From Gammaproteobacteria bacterium (GTDB taxonomy: Bacteria > Pseudomonadota > Gammaproteobacteria > GRL18), in the NCBI GenBank assembly GCA_016744375.1, contig JADGEM010000034.1, forward strand, positions 1 through 47,410: a DNA stretch of 47,410 nucleotides. The letters are read 5' to 3'. The notes beneath the pieces were generated by a model. That model was given only the letters and a program-made list of their open reading frames with translations. It made no database searches and had not been told where the DNA came from. The position numbers and the translations under genes are program-made. Of this stretch, positions 27,159 to 36,219 are shown one piece after another. Numbering within the stretch: the first letter of the stretch is position 1; each line of letters starts with the position of its first letter.

Positions 27159-27767
27159 ATGCACCCAGATAAAATAAACCCACTCAAACGTCCCATACTC
27201 AAAATACTCAAGCAGTCCAATGAGCCGCTTAAAGAGTATGAACTCCATACGACACTAGGTGGTTCTGCATTTGCTCAATATGTTAAGGATTGCAGCGCTG
27301 AGTTAAGCCTGTTTCGGAAACATTTTTTAGTGATGAATGCCCTCTATGAGCTGCATGATGAGCTCTTGTCAGAAGGCATTTACCTGCATATCTCTGCATT
27401 GGATATTCATTTAAAAAAAGCCCCATCCGATTCTGAACTCAGCGTATTAAGTACCGATATCAGCTTTCAAAAACTCAGCAGTTATTATCAGGACTGGCAG
27501 CATTTTGATTCGACTCATGACAGTGACGTTGCAGACTTACTGCAGCAATTCTGGAAAAAATATCTGGCCAATGAAGAAAGACCAAAGGCACTAGCTTGTC
27601 TTGAACTGGCAGCTGATGCCGACTGGCCTGAGATTCAACAAAAATACCGACAATTATGCCAGCAGCATCACCCCGATAAAGGCGGGGATAATTTCTACTT
27701 CATAGAAATACGTCAGGCCTATGACAATCTAAAAATATACTGGAAGGAAAAAGATAAACTATGTTGA
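27159..27767 (+). CDS. DnaJ-related co-chaperone with C-terminal J domain
   Basis: 202 residues. The N-terminal part (about 5-125) looks like the 'DNAJ-related' N-terminal domain: NPLKRPILKILKQSNEPLKEYEL, FRKHFLVMNALYELHDEL. The C-terminal part (about 145-200) is a J domain with HPD at 171-173 (QHHPDKGGD), which stimulates DnaK ATPase. No G/F or zinc region, so it is a specialised co-chaperone. Its last 7 bp overlap the start of the rhomboid gene, so the two are translationally coupled. This suggests, but does not show, a joint role in handling membrane-protein substrates. Confidence 0.82.
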   Translation: MHPDKINPLKRPILKILKQSNEPLKEYELHTTLGGSAFAQYVKDCSAELSLFRKHFLVMNALYELHDELLSEGIYLHISALDIHLKKAPSDSELSVLSTDISFQKLSSYYQDWQHFDSTHDSDVADLLQQFWKKYLANEERPKALACLELAADADWPEIQQKYRQLCQQHHPDKGGDNFYFIEIRQAYDNLKIYWKEKDKLC

Positions 27768-29266
27768 TGCTGCTTCCGTTGGATAAAAAAATAGATTGGA
27801 AGCACCCTCCCATCGTAACCATTCTGCTCGTTATCATTAATGCACTTATATTCTATTCCATGCAATCTGATGATAATCTTATAGAACTCAATGCAGCAAA
27901 ATTTTATCAGGAAAGTGGCCTGGCAGAGCTAGAAATAAAGGCTTACCCAAAATACCTTGAGTCACAAGATGATCAACAAGCTCTCGTTCAATATATTTTG
28001 GTAATGAGTAATATTGAAGAGGATTCCGACTATTATTCTGAGTATATTAGATCTTTCGCCGATATAGATTTTGGCTATAAACAGGCTCTGCTCCAGGGAA
28101 CAATACCCAATGTTTCACACACAGACATCACTAAAATTCAAACAAAACGACAGCTATACCTGGCACAATTCCACGACTCAACCTTACGAAATTATTCTCT
28201 GCGCCCAGCAGAAACAACTCTAATAACACTTTTTTCACATATGTTCCTTCATGCTGATGGCGGACATCTTTGGGGCAATATGTTATTTTTATTACTCGTC
28301 GGATATGTTGTAGAAGCCGTTCTTGGCAGTTGGGTTTTTCTACTGGCCTATTTACTAACAGGCCTGGGTGCTTCAGGTCTTGATATTTTATTTAATTCAA
28401 CAAACTATAACTTTCACCTTGGCGCATCAGGTGCTATCTCTGGCGTCATGGGCATGTATGCCACATTATTTGGCCGACGTAAAATTCAATTTTTTTATAA
28501 TATTTTTTTCTGGGTCGGCAGAGTAAAAGCACCCGCTATAATTATGCTGTTTATCTGGATGGTCAAGGAAATCTTTCAAATGATTGCTGTTGACAGCAAT
28601 GTGAATTTTTTAGCCCATCTGGGCGGCTTGATCAGCGGAGCACTTGTTGCATTTCTGTTATTACGTTTAAAAGACAGGGTCAATACCGACTATATGGATT
28701 TGCCTGAAAAAAACCAGCAATATTCTGAATTAATGAGTGATGGTATTCAATATCTGGGAGAGATGGATTTTGAGAAAGCAAAATACTACTTTAATAAAAT
28801 TTTAGTCCAAAGACCTGAAGACATTGATGCAATTGAATACCTTTACAAAGCAAGTCAATTAGACCCTGCTTCAAATGACTATCATAAATATGCCAAAAAA
28901 CTTATTTTTGCCAGTATAAAGATTAAGAATTTTAATTTATTTTATCAGACCTGGATAAATTATAATGAACATGCTGAACCAGCAGCAAAGCTTGAATTTA
29001 ACAGCTTCTACATCATCTTTGAGCAACTGCTCCATTACAATAAAATTGAGGATGCAGAAAAACTTATCATTCGCTTATTTAAAAAAAATCCAAAGAATAA
29101 TGAATTATCAGCTGGTTTTCTAATGCTGGCAAAAAAACAGCTGGCATTAAACAACAAGCTTTCTGCCGATAAATATTCCCAGGCCATTATAAAATATTAT
29201 CCCGGCAGTCCTGAAGCATCTAATGCCCGCTCAATATTAAGTTCAGGTAAACTCCCTGTCACTTGA
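27761..29266 (+). CDS. rhomboid intramembrane serine protease with large loop and C-terminal helical repeats
   Basis: Cleaves membrane proteins within the bilayer. Of its 501 residues, the catalytic serine S223 lies in GASGAISG and the histidine H286 in LAHLGGLISG. The HMFLHADGGHLWGNMLFLL segment (about 162-180) is the typical L1/TM2 region. TM1 (about 17-34) is followed by an unusually long insertion (about 35-150) before TM2. After the last TM (about 300) a soluble tail of about 195 residues looks like tetratricopeptide repeats (EKAKYYFNKILVQRP, EDAEKLIIRLFKKNP). It is coupled to the J-domain gene and convergent, 4 bp apart, with a B-box/TM/repeat protein of similar plan. Confidence 0.87.
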   Translation: MLMLLPLDKKIDWKHPPIVTILLVIINALIFYSMQSDDNLIELNAAKFYQESGLAELEIKAYPKYLESQDDQQALVQYILVMSNIEEDSDYYSEYIRSFADIDFGYKQALLQGTIPNVSHTDITKIQTKRQLYLAQFHDSTLRNYSLRPAETTLITLFSHMFLHADGGHLWGNMLFLLLVGYVVEAVLGSWVFLLAYLLTGLGASGLDILFNSTNYNFHLGASGAISGVMGMYATLFGRRKIQFFYNIFFWVGRVKAPAIIMLFIWMVKEIFQMIAVDSNVNFLAHLGGLISGALVAFLLLRLKDRVNTDYMDLPEKNQQYSELMSDGIQYLGEMDFEKAKYYFNKILVQRPEDIDAIEYLYKASQLDPASNDYHKYAKKLIFASIKIKNFNLFYQTWINYNEHAEPAAKLEFNSFYIIFEQLLHYNKIEDAEKLIIRLFKKNPKNNELSAGFLMLAKKQLALNNKLSADKYSQAIIKYYPGSPEASNARSILSSGKLPVT

Positions 29267-29270
29267 AATA

Positions 29271-30728
29271 TCATACGCTTGATGAAATTAATTTTTGCAC
29301 TGTTTCTCGATACATAATAAGCTGAGGCTTTATCGCTGTATCCGGATAATTTTTTAAGATAAAATTTAACACAGATAATGACTTTTCATCGCTATCAAGC
29401 CCTTCGCTGAGCGCTTTTGCAAGAATAAAATAGGTATCTGGAATTTGTTTATAGTCTGGAAAGCGTTTATGCAAACTACTTAATAGTCTGACAATGAGCT
29501 TGTACTGACCAAGCTGAAGCATTACCTCAGCAAGCGGCAGAAACAAACTGACATCTTTTAGAGAAAAACTCTTATCAGCACTGATACAGTCACGATAGAC
29601 ATCAACAGCCATTGCCTTATCATTACTGCTCAACAGCAGCTGAATAAAGGAGGGGGCATGTTCAAACATAACTTCAAACTTCTTCTGATTAAAAAGCATT
29701 TTATGAAATCTTAAGCGCAGCACAATATCATTCGCATTTTCTGGCAAACGACTTTGTAGCCTGCGTAATGCATCAATGCCCCTATTTTCTTTGGCGAGGA
29801 CTTCAATATCCTTAAGCAGGGGATGAATTTTTGGCACTTTTTTCTGATCACAAAAAAGTTCTTCAACTGGAGCTGATATTTCATAACCAAGGCGATGATG
29901 ATACTTTAATAAGACATAGCCCATAATTGAAAAAACCACTAAAGTGAAATACATCTGCAGCACGGCATAAAAAACAAATAAATACAGGTAGTCCGATAAA
30001 TCAGACGACTGCATATCTGATAGGCCAATTACCATTTCCATGATAATAGTTGGCCCCCCACTCACAATCATAATTAACAAATACAGCCCTAAATATGAGA
30101 AACCAATACGCATTATAAAAGAAGCTAACACCAGAGGATTTATTGCCTGAATAAGACTCCGATCAACAGATAACACCATAACCGTTGCAGGTAAAAGAAA
30201 TAAAACCAGTATATACCAGGCGATACCAAGCGAAAAACTCACTTCCAGCATCTTGCCCATTGGTGCAAACAAACAAATTATAATAAATATCTGTTTAAAA
30301 ATAATATCATAATCATTATCATCTAACAGAGCCTTTAAATCAGGTGCATTAAGCTCTCCAGAGGCAATATTCTGCAATGTAAGATACGCATATTTAAAAA
30401 AGATAGCCGGAACAGCAATAATCAGCATTAACCAGCCAACAATTGGGATCCAGGAAAAAATATAGCCCAGACAAAGCAATACCAACATCACAACAATAGA
30501 TGGTAACGACAGCGGTATTTTAAAAAAGAGAGGAATTTTGTGCCAAAAAGCAGGTATAGCTGACTCACACCCCATATCGGCCAATGCTTCATTACACAGA
30601 GCACATTGCGGCGGATCAGAATAAAGCTGATCATTGACGCAACTATTACAAAAATCAATACCACATTGCTCACAATACCAGCGGGCTGGTATTTGTTGAT
30701 GATATTTACAAAATGTTGTTTCAGACAT
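29271..30728 (-). CDS. B-box zinc finger, multi-pass membrane protein with C-terminal helical repeats
   Basis: 485 residues. The N-terminus has a zinc-binding pattern C7, H10, C19, C22, C27, C30 and a further pair CALC (FCKYHQQIPARWYCEQCG...FCNSC), like bacterial B-box type fingers. About six transmembrane helices follow (about 65-285), with loops resembling DUF4013/Yip1-like proteins (VGWLMLIIAVPAIFFKYAYL). The C-terminal 170 residues are helical repeats (NRGIDALRRLQSRLPE, SLSVLNFILKNYPDT). I know no characterised homologue. It faces the rhomboid gene end to end with a 4-bp gap and shares its membrane-plus-repeat plan. The zinc-ribbon/thioredoxin gene is 35 bp upstream on the same strand, so the two are probably an operon. 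Confidence 0.65.
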   Translation of the reverse strand: MSETTFCKYHQQIPARWYCEQCGIDFCNSCVNDQLYSDPPQCALCNEALADMGCESAIPAFWHKIPLFFKIPLSLPSIVVMLVLLCLGYIFSWIPIVGWLMLIIAVPAIFFKYAYLTLQNIASGELNAPDLKALLDDNDYDIIFKQIFIIICLFAPMGKMLEVSFSLGIAWYILVLFLLPATVMVLSVDRSLIQAINPLVLASFIMRIGFSYLGLYLLIMIVSGGPTIIMEMVIGLSDMQSSDLSDYLYLFVFYAVLQMYFTLVVFSIMGYVLLKYHHRLGYEISAPVEELFCDQKKVPKIHPLLKDIEVLAKENRGIDALRRLQSRLPENANDIVLRLRFHKMLFNQKKFEVMFEHAPSFIQLLLSSNDKAMAVDVYRDCISADKSFSLKDVSLFLPLAEVMLQLGQYKLIVRLLSSLHKRFPDYKQIPDTYFILAKALSEGLDSDEKSLSVLNFILKNYPDTAIKPQLIMYRETVQKLISSSV

Positions 30729-30763
30729 AAAATGACTTGTTATAAAATAAGGCTAAAAAAAAT

Positions 30764-31645
30764 TCATCTTCCATAGTACCAAACATAATCACTACCACCA
30801 TTTTTCCTATCGCTATCATCTGCAATAATTTTCCCATCTTCATCAAACACTATGATATAAGGTATGTTTTGGATATTCAGGTTGAAACGTTTTCCAGCTA
30901 TATTTCCACCATTCCGTCTTGAAATATCAATACGGCGAATCGCCATTCTTGGATTTATTTTCATAATATGATTTTTTTCATAATTTAAATAATAACTACA
31001 CGTTTTACACCAATCTGCATATAATTCAACAATAGTGACATAACCCGGTTCAGCCAGGTCATCAATGAAGCGAACATCTTCAATTTCATAATAGATGATG
31101 CCAACCTTAGAAGGATCAATTTCTTTTTTTGTCTCATGAGTACTCAATAACAAAAGAGCAGCCACAAAAACAATCAACAGCGCAAAAACATTAACACCTT
31201 TTGTATACCATGCACTCTCTGAATTACTCACCTGAACATTTTTTTTAACTTGTTTTTTGGGTTCATAAACAGAAGGCTCGGCACCATATTTTGCAAAAAT
31301 GATACCGCAGTTCCGGCACTCAGCACTCGCCTGCTGCAGCAGTCCACATTTGGGGCATGAAACATGAGCTCCATCCGGTGACGAATCCACAGAGCCCCCG
31401 GCTGGCTGAATTTTATGCACATGGCTTCCAATTCCAGCATTCTTCAGTTTCAGCTGTATTTTTTTAGCTTGCTCAATACTGGTGTCATTCTTGACAATAA
31501 AACCAGGCTGAGAAAGGATTTGACGTATCGCTTTTTTATCTTTTTTGAATAAAAGAGATAAATTATCAATAACTTTCTCTAGTGTAAAACCTTTTGCCAG
31601 TTGGTTGTTGATAATAACCTGATAGCGTTCTTGTGTTTGTCCCAT
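30764..31645 (-). CDS. zinc-ribbon, membrane-anchored thioredoxin-fold protein
   Basis: 293 residues from ATG 31645, which has GGGGA just upstream. The ATG at 31669 would add eight residues. Domains in order (numbering from 31669): an L7/L12-C-terminal-like small domain (about 16-88, ending SIEQAKKIQLKLKNAGIGSHV), as found at the N-terminus of many gammaproteobacterial membrane proteins; a C4 zinc ribbon (C105, C108, C118, C121); one transmembrane helix (about 160-177); and a thioredoxin fold with WCKTC (C221, C224). The orientation would place the thioredoxin domain in the periplasm, so it may reduce or shuttle disulfides there. The substrate is unknown. Lies upstream of the B-box protein in the same orientation. 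Confidence 0.65.
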   Translation of the reverse strand: MGQTQERYQVIINNQLAKGFTLEKVIDNLSLLFKKDKKAIRQILSQPGFIVKNDTSIEQAKKIQLKLKNAGIGSHVHKIQPAGGSVDSSPDGAHVSCPKCGLLQQASAECRNCGIIFAKYGAEPSVYEPKKQVKKNVQVSNSESAWYTKGVNVFALLIVFVAALLLLSTHETKKEIDPSKVGIIYYEIEDVRFIDDLAEPGYVTIVELYADWCKTCSYYLNYEKNHIMKINPRMAIRRIDISRRNGGNIAGKRFNLNIQNIPYIIVFDEDGKIIADDSDRKNGGSDYVWYYGR

Positions 31646-31953
31646 TAATCCCCATACCTGAAGCACCATTTCACTGCATGTTTCTAACTATTTTTCACAC
31701 TGACGATTAAAACAATCCAGGTTATGATAAATATTTGAAAAATCAATACTAAATGAGTATATTCTATATTTTCAAAAAAAACGACTTTAAAGAGTATTTG
31801 TGGCCTAATAAATGACAAAAGAACATGATAAATTAACCTGTATAAGGCTGTTTAAAAACAAATACATACATTCTTTAAACACGCAGACTCTTTTTTATGA
31901 AAAACAATAAGTCTGTAATAATCTTAAGCTTTATAAATAGCATAATTTAAATA

Positions 31954-33939
31954 ATGATTGACTACATGCCTGATATTGAACAACACCTACAGCAACACTT
32001 TGGCTTTAATTCTCTTCGTCCCGGACAAAAAGAAGTGATTCAAAGCATTCTTAATGGTCAATCAAGTGCAGCAATTTTTCCCACAGGTTCAGGTAAATCA
32101 CTCTGCTATCAATTACCTGCATTAATTCTCCCAAACCTCACTCTGGTTATTTCACCCTTGCTGGCTTTAATGAAAGATCAGATCGATTTTTTAAAAAATC
32201 ACGATATCTCCGCAGCCAGTATTGATTCTTCTCAAAGCAGAGATGAAAGCAGTGAAGTGATGCAGGGGGTAAGAAATGGGCAGATAAAAATATTAATGAT
32301 CTCTGTCGAGCGCCTGAAAAATGAACGCTTCCGAGAGTTCATCAAACAAGTACCAATTTCATTAATGGTCATTGATGAAGCACATTGCATTTCTGAGTGG
32401 GGACACAACTTTCGTCCTGATTACATAAAACTCCCGGTTTATCAACAAGAATTCAACATTCCTCAGGTTTTGCTTTTAACCGCCACTGCAACCACACATG
32501 TGGTTCAGGATATGTCACAGGCATTTGGAATTCATCAAAAGAATATCACCACCACCGGCTTTTATCGTAAAAATCTTAACCTGTTAGTCTATCCCTGTAA
32601 TGAAGAAAGCAAATTACAACTACTGAGCAATTACCTGAAAAAACATGAGGGAGAGACCTGCATTATTTATGTCACCCTACAAAAAACGGCTGAAGACATC
32701 AGCCGATGGCTTAACCAAAATCAGATGCATTGTGAAGCTTATCATGCAGGGCTGAAAAATGATGTTCGTGAGCAAATTCAGGAACGTTTTATGACTTCTC
32801 AGACACAATGCATTGCTGCGACAATAGCTTTTGGTATGGGCATTGATAAAAGTGATATTCGCCATATCATTCATTACAACCTACCCAAATCAATTGAAAA
32901 TTATGCTCAGGAAATCGGTCGTGCAGGACGTGATGGACTGCCGTCTAGTTGTTTATTGCTGGGTAATTTGAATGGCCTTAATATCTTAGAAAACTTTGTC
33001 TATGGTGATACGCCAGAACTATCAGGTATTGAAGTTGTACTCAATGACATAATCAAAACCAGCGAACCCACCTCAGAACTCTCTTCTCAAATCTGGGAAG
33101 TCCTGGCTTATCCACTTTCAGTACAAAGTAATATCCGACAGCTGCCCCTAAAAACATTATTAGTCTATTTAGAACTGGAAGGGATCATCAAAGCAAAATA
33201 CAGTTATTTTGCCGAATATAAATTTAAATTACTCATTAGCAAAGAAGAATTACTAAACCAGTTTAAAGGTGAGCGCCAAACTTTTGTTCAGGCAATTCTG
33301 GATCACAGTCAACATGCAAAGATATGGTCAACCCTGGATATTGAACAATTGCAAAATAATTATCAAACGGATCGCCAGCGTGTTATTACGGCTCTGGATT
33401 TTTTTCAGGAAAAAGACTGGATAAACCTGGAAAGCAAACAAATGACCGATGTTTACCAAATTTTAAACACTCAGTTCGATACTCAGTATCTGGCAAAAAA
33501 GCTTTGTGAAAAGTTCACAAAAAAAGAACAAAGCCAGATTCAGAGACTCAAAGAAATGCTGAGGCTGTTTCAGTCAAAGCATTGCCTGAGTCAGCAATTA
33601 GCCGAGTATTTTTCAGATAAACAGCTCACTCAGACCTGTGGTCATTGTTCAGTTTGTTTAGGAAAATATCAAAGCTGGCCACAAAAAAGCCCTCTTCCAG
33701 CAATTGCTCAAGACAGTCTGCAAGTAATCAGCACTGTCCTCAATGAAGCCACTCAGAAACAATATGGGCAGCCAGCATCCACCGAACTCATCTGTCGCTA
33801 CCTATGCGGCATCACTATACCCTGGTTAACAAAAATCAAAGCCAGAAAGCTGGGGAATTCAAATACTCCATACTTTGGCTGTTATGAACAATACGCTTAT
33901 GAAGATGTCAGAAGAGCAATTATAAATGCTGAAGTTTAA
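31954..33939 (+). CDS. RecQ-family ATP-dependent DNA helicase
   Basis: 3'-5' DNA helicase in recombination and fork repair. It has 661 residues: Walker A FPTGSGKS near 42-49; DEAH at 141-144 followed by the RecQ aromatic-rich loop (CISEWGHNFRPDY); motif VI QEIGRAGRDG; and a C-terminal zinc-binding region with CGHCSVC. A winged-helix-like region lies between (about 400-520). I see no clear HRDC domain, and the C-terminal tail is long and divergent, so it may be a RecQ paralogue rather than the orthologue of E. coli RecQ. ATG 31954 and ATG 31966 are both possible starts. Monocistronic by layout, with a 283-bp gap upstream. Confidence 0.88.
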   Translation: MIDYMPDIEQHLQQHFGFNSLRPGQKEVIQSILNGQSSAAIFPTGSGKSLCYQLPALILPNLTLVISPLLALMKDQIDFLKNHDISAASIDSSQSRDESSEVMQGVRNGQIKILMISVERLKNERFREFIKQVPISLMVIDEAHCISEWGHNFRPDYIKLPVYQQEFNIPQVLLLTATATTHVVQDMSQAFGIHQKNITTTGFYRKNLNLLVYPCNEESKLQLLSNYLKKHEGETCIIYVTLQKTAEDISRWLNQNQMHCEAYHAGLKNDVREQIQERFMTSQTQCIAATIAFGMGIDKSDIRHIIHYNLPKSIENYAQEIGRAGRDGLPSSCLLLGNLNGLNILENFVYGDTPELSGIEVVLNDIIKTSEPTSELSSQIWEVLAYPLSVQSNIRQLPLKTLLVYLELEGIIKAKYSYFAEYKFKLLISKEELLNQFKGERQTFVQAILDHSQHAKIWSTLDIEQLQNNYQTDRQRVITALDFFQEKDWINLESKQMTDVYQILNTQFDTQYLAKKLCEKFTKKEQSQIQRLKEMLRLFQSKHCLSQQLAEYFSDKQLTQTCGHCSVCLGKYQSWPQKSPLPAIAQDSLQVISTVLNEATQKQYGQPASTELICRYLCGITIPWLTKIKARKLGNSNTPYFGCYEQYAYEDVRRAIINAEV

Positions 33940-33955
33940 ATTGCCATTCAAAGCA

Positions 33956-35458
33956 TTAACCAAAACGCTTTTTCAAATGATTAATAAAATAACGAGTATT
34001 CAGTTTTTCACCCGTGGCATAAGACATTAGTTCATCAATTTCAAAATAACTGCCCTGTGACCAGATCTTATCTTTTTGCCATTGATTTAAAGCACCAAAT
34101 TCACCCTTTGCAATTTGTTGGCTCAGCTCAGGAATAGCCTTATCAGCCGCATTATAAAGCTGAGCCGCATTCATTGCCCCTAAAGTATAAGTCGGAAAAT
34201 AGCCCAGACTGCCATCCGTCCAGTGGATATCTTGCATACAGCCATCTTTATAATTCCCTGCCGTTGAAAGCCCCAGATACTGCTGCATTTTTATATCCCA
34301 GAGTTCAGGCAGATCTTTTACTTCCAGCTCTTTATTAATTAATAATTTTTCAATTTCATAACGTAAAATCACATGCATGGGATAAGTCACTTCATCTGCA
34401 TTGACTCTGATATAGTCCGGCTTAACACGATTGTTCAGTTGGTACAGATTTTCTGCTGACCAGCATTGTTTATCCGTTTGTTCATTAGACAAAGATTGCT
34501 GAATAATCGGTGCGGCAAATTGCAGAAAAGGCTGACCACGAGCAATCTGCATTTCCTGAAACAAACTCTGACTTTCATGAATTCCCATGCCTCTGGCAGA
34601 GCCTACCGGCTGACTTAACCACTCTTTGGGCAAACCCTGTTCATATTTAGCATGACCTGTTTCATGCAAAACCCCCATCAAACTCTCACTAAAATCATCT
34701 TCAGAGTAACGGGTTGTAATCCTGACATCCTCAGATACACCACCGCAAAATGGATGATGGCTGACATCAAGACGGCCATGCTCAAAGTTAAAGCCTGTTT
34801 TTTCCATTAATAACAGCCCTAAGTCACGCTGTGCTTCAATAGGAAAAGGACCCGTGGGTCGAGTGATATTATCACCTTTTTGCCGTTCCACCACCCGCTG
34901 AATAAACGCTGGCAAAAACTCAACTAACTCAGCAAAAATGACATCAACAGCCGCGCTATTTTGTCCAGGTTCATACAAATTTAATAAGGCATCATAAGGG
35001 GAAAGTGAACTGGCCTCAGCGCGTTGCTGAGACTCTTCAATGGTCAGATCGATAACTGTTTCTAAAAGGGGTTGAAAATCCTGCCAGTTATTATCAGCAC
35101 GTAAAGTACGCCAGGCATGTTCACACTGAGAACCAGCCAGCGCTTTTGCCTTAACCAGTTCACTGTTGATACTGGTCGCATTGAGCCACAGCCGATGCAT
35201 TTCCCGTAAATTAGCCTGCTGCCAGGCAGACAGTTCTAACTTGCTCTGATCAGCCTGTTGAATCAAATCAGCGGTACTATTATCGCTGATCAATTCATTG
35301 ATGATCACACTGACTTCAGCTAGCGCTTCACCACGAGCGTGACTCCCGCCTGAAGGCATCATGGCAGCCATATCCCAGTGTGCAATCGAAGCCAGATGCT
35401 GTAACTGGTAAATACGGTTAAAAACATGTTCTAACTGGCTGTAGCAGGTATTTGGCAT
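33956..35458 (-). CDS. M32-family metallocarboxypeptidase
   Basis: Zinc carboxypeptidase with broad specificity, 500 residues, the usual length of the M32 family (Taq carboxypeptidase, E. coli-like YpwA). The zinc site HETGH is at 265-269 with the third ligand in GIHESQSLFQE near 290. Other family signatures are DVRITTRY, and DGSLGYFPTYTLGAMNAAQL near 415-435, the substrate-binding loop region. It is cytoplasmic, with no signal peptide. It is convergent with the RecQ-like gene with a 16-bp gap and preceded by the small Cys-rich gene's terminator. Confidence 0.93.
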   Translation of the reverse strand: MPNTCYSQLEHVFNRIYQLQHLASIAHWDMAAMMPSGGSHARGEALAEVSVIINELISDNSTADLIQQADQSKLELSAWQQANLREMHRLWLNATSINSELVKAKALAGSQCEHAWRTLRADNNWQDFQPLLETVIDLTIEESQQRAEASSLSPYDALLNLYEPGQNSAAVDVIFAELVEFLPAFIQRVVERQKGDNITRPTGPFPIEAQRDLGLLLMEKTGFNFEHGRLDVSHHPFCGGVSEDVRITTRYSEDDFSESLMGVLHETGHAKYEQGLPKEWLSQPVGSARGMGIHESQSLFQEMQIARGQPFLQFAAPIIQQSLSNEQTDKQCWSAENLYQLNNRVKPDYIRVNADEVTYPMHVILRYEIEKLLINKELEVKDLPELWDIKMQQYLGLSTAGNYKDGCMQDIHWTDGSLGYFPTYTLGAMNAAQLYNAADKAIPELSQQIAKGEFGALNQWQKDKIWSQGSYFEIDELMSYATGEKLNTRYFINHLKKRFG

Positions 35459-35525
35459 AGAGAAGTAATCCTTTAAGGTGGGTAGAAAATAATATTAATA
35501 CAATACCATTTTCTGTCCCTGAAAC

Positions 35526-35560
35526 AAAAAAACCGCTATCCCTGACAGAGATAACGGTTT
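35526..35560 (-). terminator. intrinsic terminator after the small Cys-rich gene
   Basis: On the minus strand AAACCG-T-TATC-(9-nt loop)-GATA-G-CGGTTT ends in TTTTTTTG. Ten pairs with one internal mismatch. It separates the 56-residue gene from the M32 peptidase gene. A similar hairpin sits at 44074-44104. Confidence 0.8.
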
Positions 35561-35608
35561 CTTATAATCTGACACAAACAGAGTCAGATTAACTCAAAGC
35601 AGTAAGAC

Positions 35609-35779
35609 TTAGACAGCGCAAGTCTTTTCTTCTTCGATTTTACCAGACTCTACAGCTTCAATTGCTTTCTGATCATGCTCATTTGCAGGACAGCCACAGC
35701 TATAACCGCTTTCAGTAGCGTGTAGTCTAGCCTGTTCGATATGCCATTGTGCGACTTTTAAGTGTTGATCAACGTTCAT
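35609..35779 (-). CDS. hypothetical 56-residue cysteine-containing protein
   Basis: I do not recognise it. It is a small soluble protein with an N-terminal amphipathic helix (NVDQHLKVAQWHIEQARLHA), a central GYSCGCP with a CxC pair, an acidic C-terminal helix and a final cysteine (KTCAV). Three cysteines and two histidines could bind a metal. The start is ATG 35779: TTGGAG (GGAG 6-7 nt upstream) is a good ribosome-binding site, and the TTG upstream (35791) overlaps this site. It has its own terminator (35526-35560), so it is probably a monocistronic, well-expressed gene. Confidence 0.65.
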   Translation of the reverse strand: MNVDQHLKVAQWHIEQARLHATESGYSCGCPANEHDQKAIEAVESGKIEEEKTCAV

Positions 35780-36219
35780 TTTAATCTCCAAATTATTTGA
35801 TTTTAAGATACGAAACAGATTTTAATGTATGAAAAACAATAATAACCAACTGTTTCACTCAAGATTTGTGCGGGTATTCTACCATAGAAAATTTATATTA
35901 CTAGCATTATTGTGGTTATTAAGCATATTTCTCGTTCTTCACAAATTTGCATGCTTTATTCAATTTGCTCATATGCACATGACATGAGCGAGATGCCCGT
36001 ACTCCCAGTTGAGATAAACCCAATACTATTGAGACATTAGTTTCTTTTTTAGTATGATTTTTATTCAAATTACGCCTGAAAATTTATATGGGCATACTTT
36101 TCATCAGTTCTTGATGCTATGATAATAATTCATTATTTAAGCAGTAAATATTTATAATAAAAATAAGGCTGTCTGGGAGTGAACTTCAAACCAGCCTGCC
36201 AATATTCTATGGGGAACAC
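35780..36219. other. 440-bp intergenic region upstream of metY
   Basis: No gene recognised. Just before metY, GGCTG (36168-36172) and CAGCC (36192-36196), or alternatively CTGG/CCAG, can pair near the metY ribosome-binding site (GGGGAA, 36211-36216). I looked for known SAM or SAH riboswitch signatures and saw none that match. The region must also contain the promoter of the small Cys-rich gene on the minus strand. Confidence 0.4.

Noticed and set aside
35800..36219. SAM or SAH riboswitch upstream of metY
   Set aside because: The conserved cores I know are not visible; only a weak hairpin near the ribosome-binding site.
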